Positions 1 to 6,824 of a stretch of 11,254 bases of DNA are shown here, piece by piece. Under the pieces are notes generated by a model, which was not told where the DNA came from, ran no database searches, and saw nothing but the letters and a program-made list of their open reading frames with translations. The position numbers and the translations under genes are program-made. The stretch is from NCBI GenBank assembly GCA_964453155.1, contig CAYVQU010000167.1:1-11254 (forward strand), written 5' to 3'. This stretch comes from CAYVQU01 sp964453155 (lineage in GTDB: Bacteria; Chloroflexota; Anaerolineae; Anaerolineales; UBA11858). Within the stretch, counting starts at the first letter, position 1. Each line of letters begins with the position of its first letter.

Positions 1-110
1 TTTTTTGTTGCTCAACGCTTCTGTTTTGCCTGAGTTACTGCAGTAGAGTCTTAACTGCAAACGAAACAATAAATCTAAAAAACACGGTTACCGAGAACCG
101 CCTGCAAGGA
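1..110. other. Leader region upstream of the first ABC gene
   Basis: This stretch precedes the first ABC transporter gene and shows no separate gene. It starts with six T residues, which could be the tail of a terminator lying outside the window. A perfect 10-bp palindrome (TACTGCAGTA) lies at 36-45. I could not find a convincing -35/-10 pair. The reading frame of the ABC gene has no stop codon from position 111 back to the left edge, so part of this stretch could be coding if an unusual start is used. Confidence 0.4.
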
Positions 111-1865
111 TTGTGGCGATTGATGCGGGGCTTTCGAGGCGCCTATTTGGGCGCGGCGTTAAGCCTGGGGGTAGCCTCCATTGCCCGCACGGGCCTATAC
201 CTGTTGTTGGGCTATTTTGTTGACTCTTATTTAATCGCTAAAGATACCCGTTGGGCTTTACCCGCCATCGCTTTGAGCTTTATCGGCCTAGCACTCATCA
301 CCGGGGCATTCTCCTTTATAAGTGGGGCGCTAGCCGCCCGAACTGCTGAAGGGGTTGCCCGGCGAGTGCGTGATTATGTCTACGATCACATCCAGCGGTT
401 AACTTTCACATATCACAACCAGACTAAAACTGGGGAACTGATTCAACGCGCGACTTCAGATATTGATGCTGTGCGCCGCTTCTTCGCTGACCAGATGATC
501 GGTGTCGGTCGCATCTCCCTGTTATTTTTGGTGAACTTCATCGCGCTGCTCAATTTGAATTGGAAATTGGCCTTGTACTCGGTAATTGTCGTGCCATTTA
601 CAATCGCCATGTCGATCTATTTCTTCTCAAAAGTTTCCAAAGCTTACGAAAAATATCAAGAGCAAGATGCCGTTCTCTCCAACCGATTGCAAGAAAACTT
701 GTCTGGGGTACGGGTTGTAAAGGCCTTTGCCCGTCAATCTTACGAAATTGATAAATTTGAAACTGAAAACTGGGAGAAATTCATCCTCGGCCGGCGATTA
801 CTATTGATGCACTCCTCTTTCTGGCCGATTTCGGACATCATTACCGGCGCCCAAATGCTGACCGGTTTCACAATTGGGGCGTTAATGGCCATTCGCGGTG
901 AGATCACAGTCGGTACCTATATGTCTTACGCCGGATTGTTGATCTGGATCATCTGGCCAATCCGCAATATGGGGCGGCTGATCGTCCAAATGTCAACCGG
1001 GTTGGTCTCCTTCAAACGGGTTACCGATGTCATCAAGGAAGAACGTGAACCGTTGGACGCTGGAGACCATCATCCGGATGGCCGCGTCACGGGCGCACTC
1101 CAGTTCAAAAATGTCGGTTTTGCTTATGAAGATGCGCCCGACACGCCGGTTTTGCAGGATATTTCGTTTGATTGCCAGCCAGGACAGGTGATTGCCCTCC
1201 TCGGCTCAACCGGTTCCGGAAAAACCACTTTGGCGAACCTGATCCCCCGGTTCTTTGAATATACCGAGGGGAGCGTCACGCTTGACGGCGTTGAACTTAA
1301 CCGCTACCCCCGCCGCTATCTCCGCAGCCAAATTGGAACCGTTGAGCAAGAACCTTTCTTGTTCTCCCGAACCATCAAAGAAAACATCACTTATGGCACC
1401 CATCGCGCAGTGACCGATCAGGAGATCGAAGATGCGGCCCACGCGGCAGCCATCCACGATTCCATTATGGAATTTCAGGATGGCTACCAAACCCTCGTCG
1501 GCGAGAAAGGTGTCACCCTCTCGGGCGGGCAAAAACAACGAGTTGCAATCGCCCGAACAATCCTCAAAAATCCGCGCATTCTCATCCTGGATGATGCTAC
1601 CTCCTCAGTTGATGTTGAAACCGAGGCGGATATCCGGCAGGCGCTCGACAACCTGATGGAGGATCGGACCACTTTTATCATCGCCCACCGCATCCAAAGT
1701 GTGATGGAAGCTGATCTCATCGTGGTCCTTGATAAAGGCAAAATCGTTCAGATGGGGCAACACGAGGCGCTATTGGCTGAAGCGGGCACTTATCAAAAAA
1801 TCTATGATATCCAAACCCGGATCGAAGCCGAATTGGAGCAGGAAATTGCCAGCGCGATTGCCTGA
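111..1865 (+). CDS. ABC exporter half-transporter, degenerate-site subunit
   Basis: This is a half-size ABC exporter subunit with an N-terminal six-helix membrane domain (about residues 10-300) fused to a C-terminal ATPase domain (about 328-575). Its 584 residues are normal for the family. In the ATPase domain the Walker A is GSTGSGKT (365-372), the Q-loop glutamine is Q413, the signature is a canonical LSGGQ (470-474) and the H-loop is H526. The Walker B ends in D494-D495, so the catalytic glutamate is replaced by Asp. This is the hallmark of the degenerate subunit in heterodimeric exporters of the TM287/TM288 and BmrCD type. The partner is the next gene, 171 bp downstream on the same strand. 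The substrate (drug, lipid or peptide) cannot be told from sequence. The start is uncertain. TTG at 111 abuts AAGGA (106-110), ATG at 123 is 12 nt from it, and the frame stays open to the window edge. Confidence 0.93.
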   Translation: MWRLMRGFRGAYLGAALSLGVASIARTGLYLLLGYFVDSYLIAKDTRWALPAIALSFIGLALITGAFSFISGALAARTAEGVARRVRDYVYDHIQRLTFTYHNQTKTGELIQRATSDIDAVRRFFADQMIGVGRISLLFLVNFIALLNLNWKLALYSVIVVPFTIAMSIYFFSKVSKAYEKYQEQDAVLSNRLQENLSGVRVVKAFARQSYEIDKFETENWEKFILGRRLLLMHSSFWPISDIITGAQMLTGFTIGALMAIRGEITVGTYMSYAGLLIWIIWPIRNMGRLIVQMSTGLVSFKRVTDVIKEEREPLDAGDHHPDGRVTGALQFKNVGFAYEDAPDTPVLQDISFDCQPGQVIALLGSTGSGKTTLANLIPRFFEYTEGSVTLDGVELNRYPRRYLRSQIGTVEQEPFLFSRTIKENITYGTHRAVTDQEIEDAAHAAAIHDSIMEFQDGYQTLVGEKGVTLSGGQKQRVAIARTILKNPRILILDDATSSVDVETEADIRQALDNLMEDRTTFIIAHRIQSVMEADLIVVLDKGKIVQMGQHEALLAEAGTYQKIYDIQTRIEAELEQEIASAIA

Positions 1866-1875
1866 ATCAGACCTC

Positions 1876-1982
1876 GCATCACCCTTCGATACGCTGGAAG
1901 TTACCTTAGATAGAAGTATCCTGAGTAGTACGAAACAGCGTGAAGTACGTATCCAAGGGACGGCCGCTACTCAGAATGATGC
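1876..1982. repeat. Palindromic intergenic repeat element
   Basis: The gap between the two ABC genes holds nested inverted repeats. GCATCA (1876-1881) pairs with TGATGC (1977-1982). CCCTTCGATACG (1882-1893) pairs with CGTATCCAAGGG (1948-1959) at 11 of 12 positions. CTGAGTAG (1921-1928) pairs exactly with CTACTCAG (1967-1974). The arms are not all nested in one simple hairpin, so alternative folds are possible. On the minus strand the end reads GCATCATTCTGAGTAGCG, a word pattern I recognise from dispersed intergenic repeats in Chloroflexota and other environmental genomes. That recognition is from memory. There is no T-tract, so it is unlikely to be a plain terminator. Confidence 0.6.
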
Positions 1983-2036
1983 TTTGTTAGGTACATAAAA
2001 AGATATTTTCAAAAACAAACCAACGGACTTACAAAT

Positions 2037-3857
2037 ATGTCTGACAACTATTTCGAAGAAGAAGAATTTTCAACCCAATTTACGGGTAAAACGATACTGC
2101 GAATTTTGCAGCAAGCCAAAGCCCACTGGCCCTGGGTATTGGGCTTTATCACCGCGATCACTACGATGGCCGGATTGGATGCGTATCTCACCTTCTTGAG
2201 TAAACGTATCATTGATGAAGGTATTCTGCCCGGCAATCCAGAACCGTTACAGGCCATCATGACGCAATACGGACTGTTGATCCTGGTCCAATCGGCCTGT
2301 GTTTTTGGATTTATCTACATGGCCGGCACGTTAGGTGAACGCATCCGTTACGACCTACGTAAACAGATGTTCACCCATTTACAAGATTTGTCGCTCTCCT
2401 ACTATAACCGCACGCCGGTGGGATGGATTATGTCCCGGGTGACTTCCGACTCAGAGCGGGTGGCTGAACTGGTCACCTGGGGGTTCCTGGATATCACTTG
2501 GGGAGTAATGAATATCATTTTTGCAACCTACTTCATGGTGATGATCAACTGGAAACTGGCGTTAATCGTATTCACGATTGTGCCCATCTTGGTCGTCGTG
2601 GCCACCCAGTTCAAAAAGAAAATCATTGTTGAATTCCGGTTAGTCCGCAAAATTAACTCCAAAATAACCGGGGCTTACAATGAAAATATCACTGGGGTGC
2701 GGGTAATTAAAGCATTTGGGCGAGAAGACAAAAATTTGGAAGAATTTGGGGAAACGACCTCCGAAATGTATCGGGCTAGCTTTCGGGCCGCCTGGTTGTC
2801 TGCCTTATTCCTTCCCATCGTGTTGTTCATCAGCTCAATTGGATTGGCCAGTATTGTTTGGTATGGCGGTCTGCAAGCCGATTTGGGTTTCATCACTATC
2901 GGCGGAATCCAGGCCTTTGTGGCCTATACCGTTTTCATGATCTGGCCAATCCAAGAAATGGCCCGGGTATATGCCGAAATGCAGCACTCCGTGGCTTCGG
3001 CTGAGCGAATTTTCTCGCTTATCGACGCGGTTCCCGATGTGAAGGACCAACCGGGGGCCATCGATCCTGGCACCATTCAGGGCGATATCAATTTCGAGAA
3101 CGTGGTCTTTTGGTACGATGATGACGAGCCGGTGCTAAAGGATTTCAACCTAAATGTCAAACGGGGCGAGACCATTGCATTGGTCGGGCCAACTGGGGGT
3201 GGCAAATCGACCATCGTCAATCTGGTTTGCCGGTTCTTTGAACCGCGAGAAGGGACAATCTGTATTGGTGGCCGGGATTACAAAGAAATTTCCCTCAATG
3301 CCATTCAATCCCGAATCGGGATGGTGCTCCAGACCCCGCATCTGTTCTCGGGGAGCATCCGCGATAACATCCGCTACGGCAAACTGGAGGCCACAGATCA
3401 AGAAGTTGAAGAGGCCGCTACTTTGGCGGGTGCCGATGAGTTCATCCGCAAGCTTGACAAAGGGTATGATGATGAGGTCGGCGAGGGCGGCAACCTGCTC
3501 TCGGTCGGACAAAAGCAGCTCATCAGTCTAGCTCGCGCCGTTCTGCGCAAACCGGAATTGTTCATCATGGATGAGGCCACGAGTTCGGTCGATACCCTGA
3601 CCGAGGACTTGATCCAAAAAGGAATGGAAAACCTGATGGACGGGCGTACCAGTTTCGTGATCGCCCACCGCCTCTCGACCATCAAAAACGCCGATCGGAT
3701 TCTGGTCATTGAAGATGGCCGCATAGCCGAGATGGGCAGTCATGCCGAATTGCTCCAAAAAGGCGGGCACTACTACAAGCTCTACACCCAGCAGTTTGCA
3801 CGCGAGTTGGAGCAAGAGTACTCGGCACTCGAAATGGCCGCGGTAGCAGCCGACTAG
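2037..3857 (+). CDS. ABC exporter half-transporter, catalytic-site subunit
   Basis: This is the second half-transporter, 606 residues, with a membrane domain (about 30-320) and an ATPase domain (about 350-590). Walker A is GPTGGGKS (384-391), the Q-loop glutamine is Q432, Walker B ends in D512-E513 with the catalytic glutamate present, and the H-loop is H544. The signature motif is LSVGQ (488-492), one change from LSGGQ. This complements the preceding gene. In the dimer the consensus site would combine this Walker A/B with the partner's LSGGQ, and the degenerate site would combine the partner's Asp-Asp with this LSVGQ. An acidic N-terminal stretch (EEEEF, 7-11) precedes the membrane domain. 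No clear Shine-Dalgarno is seen before the ATG. The gene is probably co-transcribed with its partner and ends 23 bp before a strong terminator. The transported substrate is unknown. Confidence 0.94.
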   Translation: MSDNYFEEEEFSTQFTGKTILRILQQAKAHWPWVLGFITAITTMAGLDAYLTFLSKRIIDEGILPGNPEPLQAIMTQYGLLILVQSACVFGFIYMAGTLGERIRYDLRKQMFTHLQDLSLSYYNRTPVGWIMSRVTSDSERVAELVTWGFLDITWGVMNIIFATYFMVMINWKLALIVFTIVPILVVVATQFKKKIIVEFRLVRKINSKITGAYNENITGVRVIKAFGREDKNLEEFGETTSEMYRASFRAAWLSALFLPIVLFISSIGLASIVWYGGLQADLGFITIGGIQAFVAYTVFMIWPIQEMARVYAEMQHSVASAERIFSLIDAVPDVKDQPGAIDPGTIQGDINFENVVFWYDDDEPVLKDFNLNVKRGETIALVGPTGGGKSTIVNLVCRFFEPREGTICIGGRDYKEISLNAIQSRIGMVLQTPHLFSGSIRDNIRYGKLEATDQEVEEAATLAGADEFIRKLDKGYDDEVGEGGNLLSVGQKQLISLARAVLRKPELFIMDEATSSVDTLTEDLIQKGMENLMDGRTSFVIAHRLSTIKNADRILVIEDGRIAEMGSHAELLQKGGHYYKLYTQQFARELEQEYSALEMAAVAAD

Positions 3858-3880
3858 AAATATCATCAACTCACAATCGT

Positions 3881-3918
3881 TCAGCGGCAGAAATCTCGAT
3901 TTCTGCCGCTGACTTTTT
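3881..3918 (+). terminator. Rho-independent terminator after the ABC pair
   Basis: A perfect 14-bp stem (3881-3894 pairing with 3899-3912) encloses a 4-base loop (CTCG) and is followed by C and five T residues (3914-3918). It lies 23 bp after the stop codon of the second ABC gene and should end that transcript. Confidence 0.9.
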
Positions 3919-3996
3919 AATATGACCTTCGGTATGGTGACGGGTTAGGCAAACCATATTAGACTTAGAAAAGGATCGCTATTTTCAGGAGGTCAC

Positions 3997-4311
3997 ATGT
4001 TCCCACAGCCCAAAACTTTAGTTATTGAAGTCGTCGACAAAAACGGGATCTGCCCAACTTATCGGGTTGGTGATCATTTTCGGATTGAAGATGGATATAA
4101 ACTCGTCAGCAACCAACCGGTGTGCCTGCATGCCCTCCAAGGGCTAACTCCCTACTACATCCCCCTCAGTCGCGGTATGTCACCCTATGATTTAGGATTG
4201 GCGGCTAAAGATGCCGATCAATCCACAAATGAAGCTTATTTCCAATGTCATGACCCCGAGGAAATTACCGGTGGGGGGAGTGTGGTTTTTCGAATTCAGA
4301 TCGATGAGTAA
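3997..4311 (+). CDS. TIGR04076-like small cysteine-containing protein
   Basis: This 104-residue protein of unknown function resembles the TIGR04076 family, which are small proteins of about 90-110 residues. The resemblance rests on the order of conserved elements. There is an N-terminal beta strand (LVIEVVDKNG), then C19 followed by a YRVGD turn (22-26), C43 in a PVCLHAL segment (41-47), an aromatic PYYIPLSRG stretch (52-60), C84 in a CHDPE segment (84-88), and a final VVFRI strand (96-100). The three cysteines with H45 and H85 could bind a metal, but this is inference. There is no signal peptide or membrane segment, so it is probably cytosolic. AGGAGG at 3987-3992, four bases before the ATG, is a strong ribosome binding site. 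The pyrophosphokinase gene follows after 18 bp, so the two form an operon. No function can be assigned. Confidence 0.75.
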   Translation: MFPQPKTLVIEVVDKNGICPTYRVGDHFRIEDGYKLVSNQPVCLHALQGLTPYYIPLSRGMSPYDLGLAAKDADQSTNEAYFQCHDPEEITGGGSVVFRIQIDE

Positions 4312-4320
4312 TCGGATTTT

Positions 4321-4326
4321 AGGAGG
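4321..4326 (+). promoter_or_regulatory. Ribosome binding site deciding the pyrophosphokinase start
   Basis: A full AGGAGG lies between the TIGR04076-like gene and the pyrophosphokinase gene. Two adjacent ATG codons follow, at 4330 (3-base spacing) and 4333 (6-base spacing). The second has the more usual spacing and is preferred. The difference is one methionine. Confidence 0.7.
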
Positions 4327-4332
4327 TCCATG

Positions 4333-5307
4333 ATGTTCCCCAAATTACCCTTCAAGAAAAAACGTAAGAAATCGATTCGGATTTTTACGGGGTCAGCCCA
4401 TCCTGAACTGGCCCAGGAAATTTCAGATATTTTAGATGTTCCGTTGAGCAGTTGTGATACAACCAAGCTCAAAGACTCCGAAATCCACGTGATGATAAAA
4501 GAAGTCGTCCGGGAGCAAGAAGTCTTTTTCATCCAGCCCTGCTCGGTACCCGTAAACGACAATTTAATGGAAACTTTTCTATATCTAGATGCGTTTAAGC
4601 GCGCCAGTGCGAAATGTGTCAGCCTGGTGATGCCCTATTTTCCCTATGCCCGGCAAGATCGGATGGCCCGAGGGCGCGAATCGGTCAGCGCAAAGATGGT
4701 AGCTTACCTGCTAGAACGATTATATACCCGCCGGGTCATTTTTGTAGACATTCACAACCGGGCTATCCAGGGTTTTTTCAACATCCCGGTGGACCCCTTA
4801 TCGGCAGTTCCAACTTTGGTTGAGCACATCAATTCCATGAAAATTGAAAATGCGGCCATTGTCAGTCCGGATGTGGGCCGTGCTAGTTTGGCCGGAAAGT
4901 ATGCCGAACAACTCGGACTCCCCCTGGTTGTCATGCATAAGCGGCGGGAAAATGAAAATGAGACCGAGACTACCCATGTGGTTGGAGATATTTCTGGAAG
5001 GCAGCCGATAATCATTGACGATTTGGTCGCGGGGGGCAGTGTTCTCAATCAAATTGATGCTTTGTACAACCGGGGGGCGGTTGGAAAATCTTACTTCTCA
5101 ACCACCCATCCTGTCCTACTGCCAACCGCACTCAAAAATTTGGATGATGAGCGGATCGGGAAATTAATTGTCACGAATACCATTCCAGTTCCTGCCGAAA
5201 AACAACATCCGAAACTAGAGATCATTTCGATTGCCCCCATGTTGGCCGATGTGATCAAACGGATTCATTGTGGGGAGAGTATTTCACCGCTGCTGGTGAA
5301 AACTTAA
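4333..5307 (+). CDS. prs: Ribose-phosphate pyrophosphokinase, divergent
   Basis: The family makes phosphoribosyl pyrophosphate from ribose 5-phosphate and ATP for nucleotide, His, Trp and NAD synthesis. The 324-residue length is typical (E. coli Prs is about 315). Conserved parts include NDNLME (75-80), the flexible loop PYFPYARQDR (101-110), VDIH with the active-site histidine (138-141), IQGFF (145-149), VSPD (177-180), HKRR (202-205) and a carboxy-terminal ESISPL. Several motifs depart from the canonical pattern. The ATP-contact motif RFSDGE is KLKDSE (45-50), and the Arg residues after SPDxGG are missing. The ribose-phosphate loop, usually DDMIDTGGT, is DDLVAGGSV (229-237), one residue shorter and lacking the second Asp-Thr. 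The N-terminus carries a lysine-rich extension (KKKRKK). It may be a divergent active Prs or a paralogue with a changed role. Cytosolic. It is co-transcribed with the TIGR04076-like gene. Confidence 0.85.
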   Translation: MFPKLPFKKKRKKSIRIFTGSAHPELAQEISDILDVPLSSCDTTKLKDSEIHVMIKEVVREQEVFFIQPCSVPVNDNLMETFLYLDAFKRASAKCVSLVMPYFPYARQDRMARGRESVSAKMVAYLLERLYTRRVIFVDIHNRAIQGFFNIPVDPLSAVPTLVEHINSMKIENAAIVSPDVGRASLAGKYAEQLGLPLVVMHKRRENENETETTHVVGDISGRQPIIIDDLVAGGSVLNQIDALYNRGAVGKSYFSTTHPVLLPTALKNLDDERIGKLIVTNTIPVPAEKQHPKLEIISIAPMLADVIKRIHCGESISPLLVKT

Positions 5308-5332
5308 CAGATTTTCGCAGATAAAAGCAATA

Positions 5333-5384
5333 GCCCACAGATGAACTATCCTCGTTGTCTCAGCTCATCTGTGGGCCATTTTTT
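5333..5384 (+). terminator. Rho-independent terminator after the pyrophosphokinase
   Basis: A perfect 12-bp stem (GCCCACAGATGA at 5333-5344 pairing with 5365-5376) has a 20-base loop and is followed by CA and six T residues (5379-5384). It closes the + strand operon just before the convergent methyltransferase gene. The stem sequence belongs to a CACAGAT-type repeat also seen at 11156-11188, so a dispersed repeat may have supplied the terminator. Confidence 0.85.
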
Positions 5385-5419
5385 ATCATCTCGGTAAATG
5401 TGGCTATTCTTAAAATAAT

Positions 5420-5998
5420 TTATAAACTTTGACTTTTTGACATAAACCAATCGTTCACACTGCCAGGTGTAGGGGGCATTTCATAAACAAATATGGCTTG
5501 TTCTGTATCGATCGTTTTTGGTTGCCAGCCGGGGAAATCAACAGCCAGGCTGACGACCCGAGCCCCGGCTTTCAGTTGTTTTTCGAGAATGGGCTGTAGG
5601 CGAGTCACTTGCTTGGCTCGCCCATAGATGAAGACTACGTCGGCATCTGATAAATCGATATTGAAAAAACTCCCCCAGCGGACGGAAACGCGTTGGGCGA
5701 CACCAGCCTGTTCGGCCCGATATTTGGCCAGCAAACAATGCAAGGGTCCAATTTCAACCCCACAACTTACCGCCTGAAACTCCTGAGCGGCAGCTATTAA
5801 AACTCGCCCATCACCTGATCCTAAGTCATAAAGGTTTTCACCCGGTTGGAGTTTAGCAAGTTTGAGGGCCAGGCGGATCCGCTCCATTTCGGACGGAATC
5901 CAAGGCAAGCCGTAGAGGGCGGGGATCACAGACCAGACAATAAATATGACCCAAAAAACGAATCCGAAAATGATAAGAAGTGAATAAATTTCTGACAT
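5420..5998 (-). CDS. FAM173/ATPSCKMT-like SAM-dependent methyltransferase
   Basis: This is a class I SAM-dependent methyltransferase of 192 residues. An N-terminal membrane segment (about 5-27) is followed by a PALYGLPWIPS linker and the Rossmann domain. Motif I is LYDLGSGDGR (56-65), motif II ends in GVEIGP (80-85) and an acidic DADVVFIYG strand follows (118-126). A late FPGWQP (155-160) completes the pattern. The combination of DLGSGDGR, the VEI strand and a C-terminal FPxWxP matches the FAM173 family. Its eukaryotic member ATPSCKMT trimethylates a lysine of the ATP synthase c-subunit. The domain should sit on the cytosolic face of the membrane, and the substrate here is unknown. The ATG has no visible Shine-Dalgarno. 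An inverted repeat lies in the 103-bp gap after the VTC gene, so co-transcription with that gene is uncertain. Confidence 0.8.
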   Translation of the reverse strand: MSEIYSLLIIFGFVFWVIFIVWSVIPALYGLPWIPSEMERIRLALKLAKLQPGENLYDLGSGDGRVLIAAAQEFQAVSCGVEIGPLHCLLAKYRAEQAGVAQRVSVRWGSFFNIDLSDADVVFIYGRAKQVTRLQPILEKQLKAGARVVSLAVDFPGWQPKTIDTEQAIFVYEMPPTPGSVNDWFMSKSQSL

Positions 5999-6009
5999 GA
6001 TTTATTGAG

Positions 6010-6075
6010 AGACCCTAGGGGTTTAACAATTTCAAGTCCAATACTGGGCCTAATTAAATAAAACCCCTGGGGTCT
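6010..6075. repeat. Inverted repeat between VTC and methyltransferase genes
   Basis: Fifteen-base arms at 6010-6024 (AGACCCTAGGGGTTT) and 6061-6075 (AAACCCCTGGGGTCT) are complementary at 14 positions. They flank a 36-base AT-rich centre. The single non-pair is a G-U wobble in + strand RNA and a C-A mismatch in - strand RNA. Neither side has a T-tract, so it is not a standard terminator. No target-site duplication is obvious. It may be an mRNA hairpin, a regulator site or a small mobile-element remnant. Confidence 0.6.
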
Positions 6076-6101
6076 GTTAGTGATTGGTTTACTTGCCGGA
6101 T

Positions 6102-6791
6102 TCAATACACGCGCTCGATGCCCTGGACATATTTGGAGCTTTTGGTCAAGGAAAATGGGAAGAAACTCGAAATCTTGTGAGAACCAACATCGCCATCTAA
6201 GGGATATTTCAACTCGACGACGATATTTACATGATCAACTGATTTTCGCAGGAAATGGTTCTGCAAGCGATTCACTTGGTAATATGTCAGGCCGGTATCA
6301 ATCGTCACGCGGTATTTTCCATCGCGGGTGGCAAAATACCAGCGATAGTAGCGGTTCATCAAGACAATATCCATTGCCAGCATCTCGCGCTTGACTTGGG
6401 GGGGTAAACCAGATTGTCGCAGAATAGCATGAAAATCACGATCATTAAAACCGGGTAAGGCTGAAAACCGAGGGCTTTTATATCGGTCTTTAGTGCCGAC
6501 CAACCCATTTTTGATCTTATATTCAATCTTGCCATCAGCTACTTCTCGAAACAAGTCCCCATACCAACGGATGCGGACTTTACAACGGCGGTCGGCCCCG
6601 GCCACATTATCCTGATAGTTGGTCATATCTTGGGTATCGAAATAGAAATTATTGATATAACGCGGCGGATACGGCTCATAAAACATGGCCGGGTGACGTT
6701 TGATCAAAGCCCGAACCTGGTGGGCATCAAGTTGATCAACTAGAAATTTGCGTTCGTAGCGGTATTCGCGTTCAGACATGATGAAAAACAT
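6102..6791 (-). CDS. VTC-domain (polyphosphate polymerase-type) protein
   Basis: This is a VTC domain of the triphosphate tunnel metalloenzyme superfamily, related to the catalytic domain of yeast Vtc4, which makes polyphosphate from ATP. At 229 residues it is the bare domain without SPX or membrane parts, so it should be cytosolic. The tunnel strands are visible: YERKF (12-16), NFYFDT (48-53), KVRIRWYG (71-78), KIEYKIKN (88-95), NRYYRWYF (146-153), YRVTIDT (160-166), VVELKYP (191-197) and KSSKYVQGI (217-225). The alternating Arg/Lys and Glu residues expected to hold phosphate and metal are present. It lies 33 bp after the DUF4956 gene and is probably in the same operon as CotH. Two starts are possible, 6791 or 6779 (MSEREYRYERKF), and neither has a clear Shine-Dalgarno. 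The second fits the short N-terminus usual in bacterial members. Polymerase activity is inferred from the family. Confidence 0.85.
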   Translation of the reverse strand: MFFIMSEREYRYERKFLVDQLDAHQVRALIKRHPAMFYEPYPPRYINNFYFDTQDMTNYQDNVAGADRRCKVRIRWYGDLFREVADGKIEYKIKNGLVGTKDRYKSPRFSALPGFNDRDFHAILRQSGLPPQVKREMLAMDIVLMNRYYRWYFATRDGKYRVTIDTGLTYYQVNRLQNHFLRKSVDHVNIVVELKYPLDGDVGSHKISSFFPFSLTKSSKYVQGIERVY

Positions 6792-6793
6792 GA

Positions 6794-6814
6794 CAGCCGC
6801 TTAACAACCGGCTG
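6794..6814. other. Small hairpin in the DUF4956-VTC gap
   Basis: CAGCCG (6794-6799) and CGGCTG (6809-6814) are exactly complementary around a 9-base loop. The hairpin fills most of the 33-bp gap and lies where a ribosome binding site for the VTC gene would be expected. There is no T-tract. It may influence translation of the VTC gene, but a 6-bp stem can occur by chance. Confidence 0.3.
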
Positions 6815-6824
6815 CCACGCCAAT

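Noticed and set aside
1206..1538. Minus-strand open frame across the ATPase domain of the first ABC gene
   Set aside because: It is a shadow of the Walker A to signature region and has no family signal of its own.
1729..1998. Open frame overlapping the end of the first ABC gene and the repeat
   Set aside because: It reads the ABC gene out of frame and then runs into the palindromic repeat. No Shine-Dalgarno and no recognisable protein.
3919..3960. AATATG / CATATT inverted repeat upstream of the TIGR04076-like gene as an operator or riboswitch
   Set aside because: Only six bases pair over a long interval, and nothing resembles a known riboswitch.
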